A stretch of 64,000 nt of DNA, from contig NZ_QWEI01000002.1 in assembly GCF_003515775.1 (NCBI RefSeq), forward strand, positions 1-64,000. The letters run 5' to 3'. Origin of the DNA: Ureibacillus yapensis (GTDB taxonomy: Bacteria; Bacillota; Bacilli; Bacillales_A; Planococcaceae). Both the position numbers and the translations under genes were made by a program. The notes under the pieces were generated by a model. That model was given only the letters and a program-made list of their open reading frames with translations. It did no database searches and had not been told where the DNA came from. Below, piece after piece: positions 60,220 through 64,000 of the stretch (the stretch's first letter is position 1; each line of letters starts with the position of its first letter).

Positions 60220-60244
60220 GCCACCAAAGAATTTCTTTGATGGC
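60220..60244. other. hairpin in the leuA-leuB gap
   Basis: GCCACCAAAG/CTTTGATGGC (one G-T type mismatch) with AATTT between. The T-rich tail on the minus strand is weak, so it may be an RNA processing or partial termination site adjusting leuB expression. Confidence 0.45.
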
Positions 60245-60337
60245 GTTTCCTTTGTTGATTTATTACTTTGCAAACAGCATATAAAAATCAATTTTAAGCC
60301 ACCGTGAAGGTGTTTGTATGTTAAACATTCGAACTTT

Positions 60338-61887
60338 TTAAAGTTTCGCTTCCACTGGTTGTTTACCGCGGACGCTTTCCTGGATTAAATAACGGTTAAT
60401 TGCATTTAGATAGGCTTTTGCCGTTGCTTCAAGAACATCCTGTGAAGCATCACGGCCAGTAGATGTAACCCCGTTGAAACGAAGATTTACAACCGCTTCT
60501 CCTAAAGCATCTCTTCCTTTTCCAACCGATTTCACTCGGAAGTCAAGGATGTTGACTGTGGCATTGACCAATTGTTCCAATGTATTGAAAATCGCTTCCA
60601 CTGATCCAGCACCCGTTGCAGCCAATGTTTTAAGCTCGCCATCTGGAGTGATGACTGATGCAGTTGCAGTAGGAATATTTTCAGTCCCATAAGAAACTTG
60701 AACAGATTTTAGTTCATATAATGCTACATCTTCTATTGAAACTTGTTGTTCTGTTAGAAGAGTCATTAAATCTTCTTCATTGATTTCTTTTTTGCGGTCA
60801 GCCAACTTTTTGAATTCCTGGAAGGCTTTATTCAACTTATCATCCGATAACTCGAAGCCCATTTTTTCAGCGCGGTCACGGAATGCTGCACGACCGGAGT
60901 GTTTTCCTAAAACTAAAGGTACCTCGCCTTCACCGACAAGTTCAGGAGAAATAATCTCATACGTTTCTTTATGTTTTAGTACACCGTCCTGGTGGATTCC
61001 CGATTCATGGGCAAATGCATTTTTCCCTACTACCGCTTTATTTGGCTGAATCACTACACCCGTTAAACGGCTAACAAGTTGAGATGTGCGCTTAATTTCT
61101 TTAAGATTCAACCCAGTCTCGACTTGGTAGATATCTTTGCGGATATGCATCGCTACACCGATTTCTTCCAATGCCGCGTTTCCTGCACGTTCACCAATTC
61201 CATTGATCGTACATTCAACTTGGTCTGCACCATTTTGAATTGCAGCAATGGAATTCGCAACCGCCATTCCTAAATCATCGTGGCAGTGAGCCGAGAACTT
61301 CACTTTTTCCGAGCCGCGGACATTTTCCCGCAAGTATTTGAAAAGTTCACCATATTCTAGAGGTGAAGCGTATCCAACCGTATCCGGAACGTTAATTGTT
61401 GTAGCACCGGCTTCGATTACCTTTTCAATGATGCGAACTAAAAATTCACGATCAGAACGGAAGCCGTCTTCAGCAGACCATTGTACCAGCGGGAAGAATT
61501 TTTTCGCGTATTTTACCGCTTCTACCGCTTGTTCCAATACCTGGTCAGGCGATTTTTTTAATTTATATTCCATGTGGATTGGACTTGTGGCAAGGAAAAC
61601 GTGAATATGTGGTTGTTCCGCCACTTTAATCGCTTCCCAGGTTGCATCGATGTCTTTTTGCACACAACGAGCAAGACCTGTAACAATTGAATTTTTCACT
61701 GTACCCGCAATTTTGTTGACTGCTTCGAAATCGCCGGGGCTTGAAGCAGGAAATCCTGCTTCAATGATGCTGACGCCTAGGCGTTCTAGTTGCTTTGCGA
61801 TTTCGATTTTTTCTGCAGTATTTAAATTAATACCAGCCGACTGTTCTCCATCACGTAGCGTTGTATCGAATATATCAATCTTGCGCA

Positions 61888-61888
<1 letters not shown>
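60338..61888 (-). CDS. leuA: 2-isopropylmalate synthase
   Basis: 516 residues. [46 protein letters not shown] and a C-terminal LeuA regulatory domain ([20 protein letters not shown]) are complete. It joins acetyl-CoA and 2-oxoisovalerate, and is normally inhibited by leucine. It starts at GTG 61888, whose G is shared with the ilvC stop (TAGTG). Confidence 0.93.
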
Positions 61889-62913
<1,025 letters not shown>

Positions 62914-62999
62914 CTAAGATTGTGTTCTATTTTTATAATGTAGTAGATAACACATAAAACGCATTATCCAATATATACTAACTATCTTGTAAGACAAAC

Positions 63000-63515
63000 T
63001 TACTTAAGAATAGAAAGTTGCGGTGTTTCAATTGGTTGTGTTTCACGGACGGATGCTGTTACGCCAGTTCGTGTTAACTCTTTAATGCCATATGGGCGAA
63101 TCAACTCAATAAATGCATCGATTTTGTCCGGATGACCGACTACTTGATACGTTACAACATTTTTCGAAGTATCAATGATCTGCGGTCTGAATGGTTCTAC
63201 AATGGCATTCATTTCATTTCTGAGATTAGCCGGCGATACTACTTTAATCAATGCCAGCTCCCTCAGGACAATCGATTTTTCAGAAATGTCATTTACCTTG
63301 AGAACATCGATTTGCTTGGATAATTGCTTAACCAATTGCTCAAGTTTGACTTCATCGGCTACTTGAACAACAAATGTCATTTTGGAAATGTTTGGTTGTT
63401 CTGTATGGCCGACCGTGATGGATTCAATATTAAATTGACGTTTCATCAAAAGGCCAGTTACTCGATTAAGTACGCCACTTTGATTTAGCACAGTTACCGT
63501 TATTACGCGTTTCAA
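63000..63515 (-). CDS. ilvN: acetolactate synthase small subunit
   Basis: 171 residues: ACT domain ([34 protein letters not shown]) followed by the C-terminal ALS_ss domain. Binds valine or isoleucine to inhibit the catalytic subunit. Start TTG 63515 overlaps the ilvB stop by four bases (TTGA), with GGGGTG eight bases upstream. Also called ilvH in some species. Confidence 0.92.
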   Translation of the reverse strand: MKRVITVTVLNQSGVLNRVTGLLMKRQFNIESITVGHTEQPNISKMTFVVQVADEVKLEQLVKQLSKQIDVLKVNDISEKSIVLRELALIKVVSPANLRNEMNAIVEPFRPQIIDTSKNVVTYQVVGHPDKIDAFIELIRPYGIKELTRTGVTASVRETQPIETPQLSILK

Positions 63516-64000
63516 AATTTCTTCACCCCTACAATATCATCAAGTGATTTTCCGGCTGGAACCATCGGATAAACATTTTCCAATTGTTTAACGCGTGCAT
63601 CAATCACGACGGGTTCATCTGAATTTATAGCTTCTTCCAAAATCCCTTGTGCTTCATCCAATGTATTAATGCGGTAACCTTTAACTCCATAAGCTTCCGC
63701 CAATTTTACGAAATCCGGTTGAATCGGCATCAAGCTTTGAGAGTAGCGGCAATCATAGAATAGTTCTTGCCATTGACGTACCATTCCAAGGGCACCATTG
63801 TTAATGATTACAATTTTTACAGGCAGTTTGAACTCATTTAATAATGCAAGTTCCTGCAAAGTCATTTGGAAGCCGGCATCTCCAACAAAGGAAATCACTT
63901 TTTTATCCGGTTTGGCAAATTGTGCACCGATTGCTGCCGGGAATCCGAAGCCCATTGTTCCAAGTCCGCCAGATGTTACCCATTGATGATCATGATTTAA
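63512..64000 (-). CDS. ilvB: acetolactate synthase large subunit (C-terminal part)
   Basis: The last 162 residues, cut by the right edge of the window. The thiamine-diphosphate binding motif is present: [15 protein letters not shown] ... [13 protein letters not shown], with the invariant [11 protein letters not shown] ahead of it. The catalytic N-terminal domains are outside. It makes acetolactate or acetohydroxybutyrate. The full gene continues beyond the window, as should the operon promoter and probably a T-box leader. Confidence 0.93.
   Translation of the reverse strand, partial: LNHDHQWVTSGGLGTMGFGFPAAIGAQFAKPDKKVISFVGDAGFQMTLQELALLNEFKLPVKIVIINNGALGMVRQWQELFYDCRYSQSLMPIQPDFVKLAEAYGVKGYRINTLDEAQGILEEAINSDEPVVIDARVKQLENVYPMVPAGKSLDDIVGVKKF

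Overview
The window looks like chromosome from a Bacillales organism of the Lysinibacillus/Solibacillus type (Planococcaceae). The reasons are strong AGGAGG ribosome sites, AT-rich coding, a 5'-nucleotidase with S-layer homology domains, a MetA gene behind a SAM-I riboswitch, and an ilvB-ilvN-ilvC-leuABCD operon. Genus is an inference. I see no tRNA, rRNA or CRISPR array.

Region 1 (about 1-8.5 kb) is a loose accessory block of small lipoproteins, small membrane proteins, a stalk-domain protein and a SAM methyltransferase whose start is out of frame across a run of nine A. Between these genes lie at least ten copies of an interspersed repeat of about 65 bp, all in one orientation, and I do not see it elsewhere in the window.

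Region 2 (9769-27351) is the main discovery: a 17.6-kb element inserted into a permease gene. The permease 5' part (8590-9768) and 3' part (27352-27567) join in frame to a protein of about 464 residues if the insert is removed. The right end carries a large serine recombinase gene. Joining the element's two ends gives a site with clear dyad symmetry (CCAATAG/CTATTGG and CAAAC/GTTTG arms around a CAA core), as expected for the attP of a serine integrase. Cargo includes a Rep-like winged-helix protein next to two perfect 25-bp direct repeats, a zinc-ribbon/Vsr-like nuclease fold protein, HNH proteins, a DUF4145 protein, a HIRAN protein, a small resolvase lacking a normal start codon, a family of tandem paralogues with a decayed copy, two lipoproteins, an arsC relic and many short unknowns. 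Two near-perfect LexA boxes and a third weaker one suggest SOS control. No capsid, tail or conjugation genes are visible, so it resembles an integrated plasmid or a satellite island. Several genes in it are broken.

Region 3 (27.6-33.6 kb) is metabolic: a 3-hydroxybutyrate dehydrogenase, two CoA-transferase subunits and an MFS transporter in one operon, a metallo-beta-lactamase-fold hydrolase, and metA behind its riboswitch.

Region 4 (33.6-49.4 kb) holds a 1261-residue superfamily 1 helicase with a huge coiled coil and its small partner, a thioesterase, a GIY-YIG protein, panF-yhdT, a Tim44-like protein and a DUF2653 protein, an SLH-anchored 5'-nucleotidase and aconitase.

Region 5 (49.4-56.8 kb) has a DUF2785 protein, a 640-residue beta-helix protein without a signal peptide, a radical SAM YfkAB protein, and an XRE/TPR regulator divergent from an MFS exporter with three GTTTAATnnnATTAAAC operators between them. 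Region 6 (56.9-64 kb) is the branched-chain amino acid operon, read leftwards: ilvB (cut by the window edge), ilvN, ilvC, leuA, leuB, leuC, leuD.
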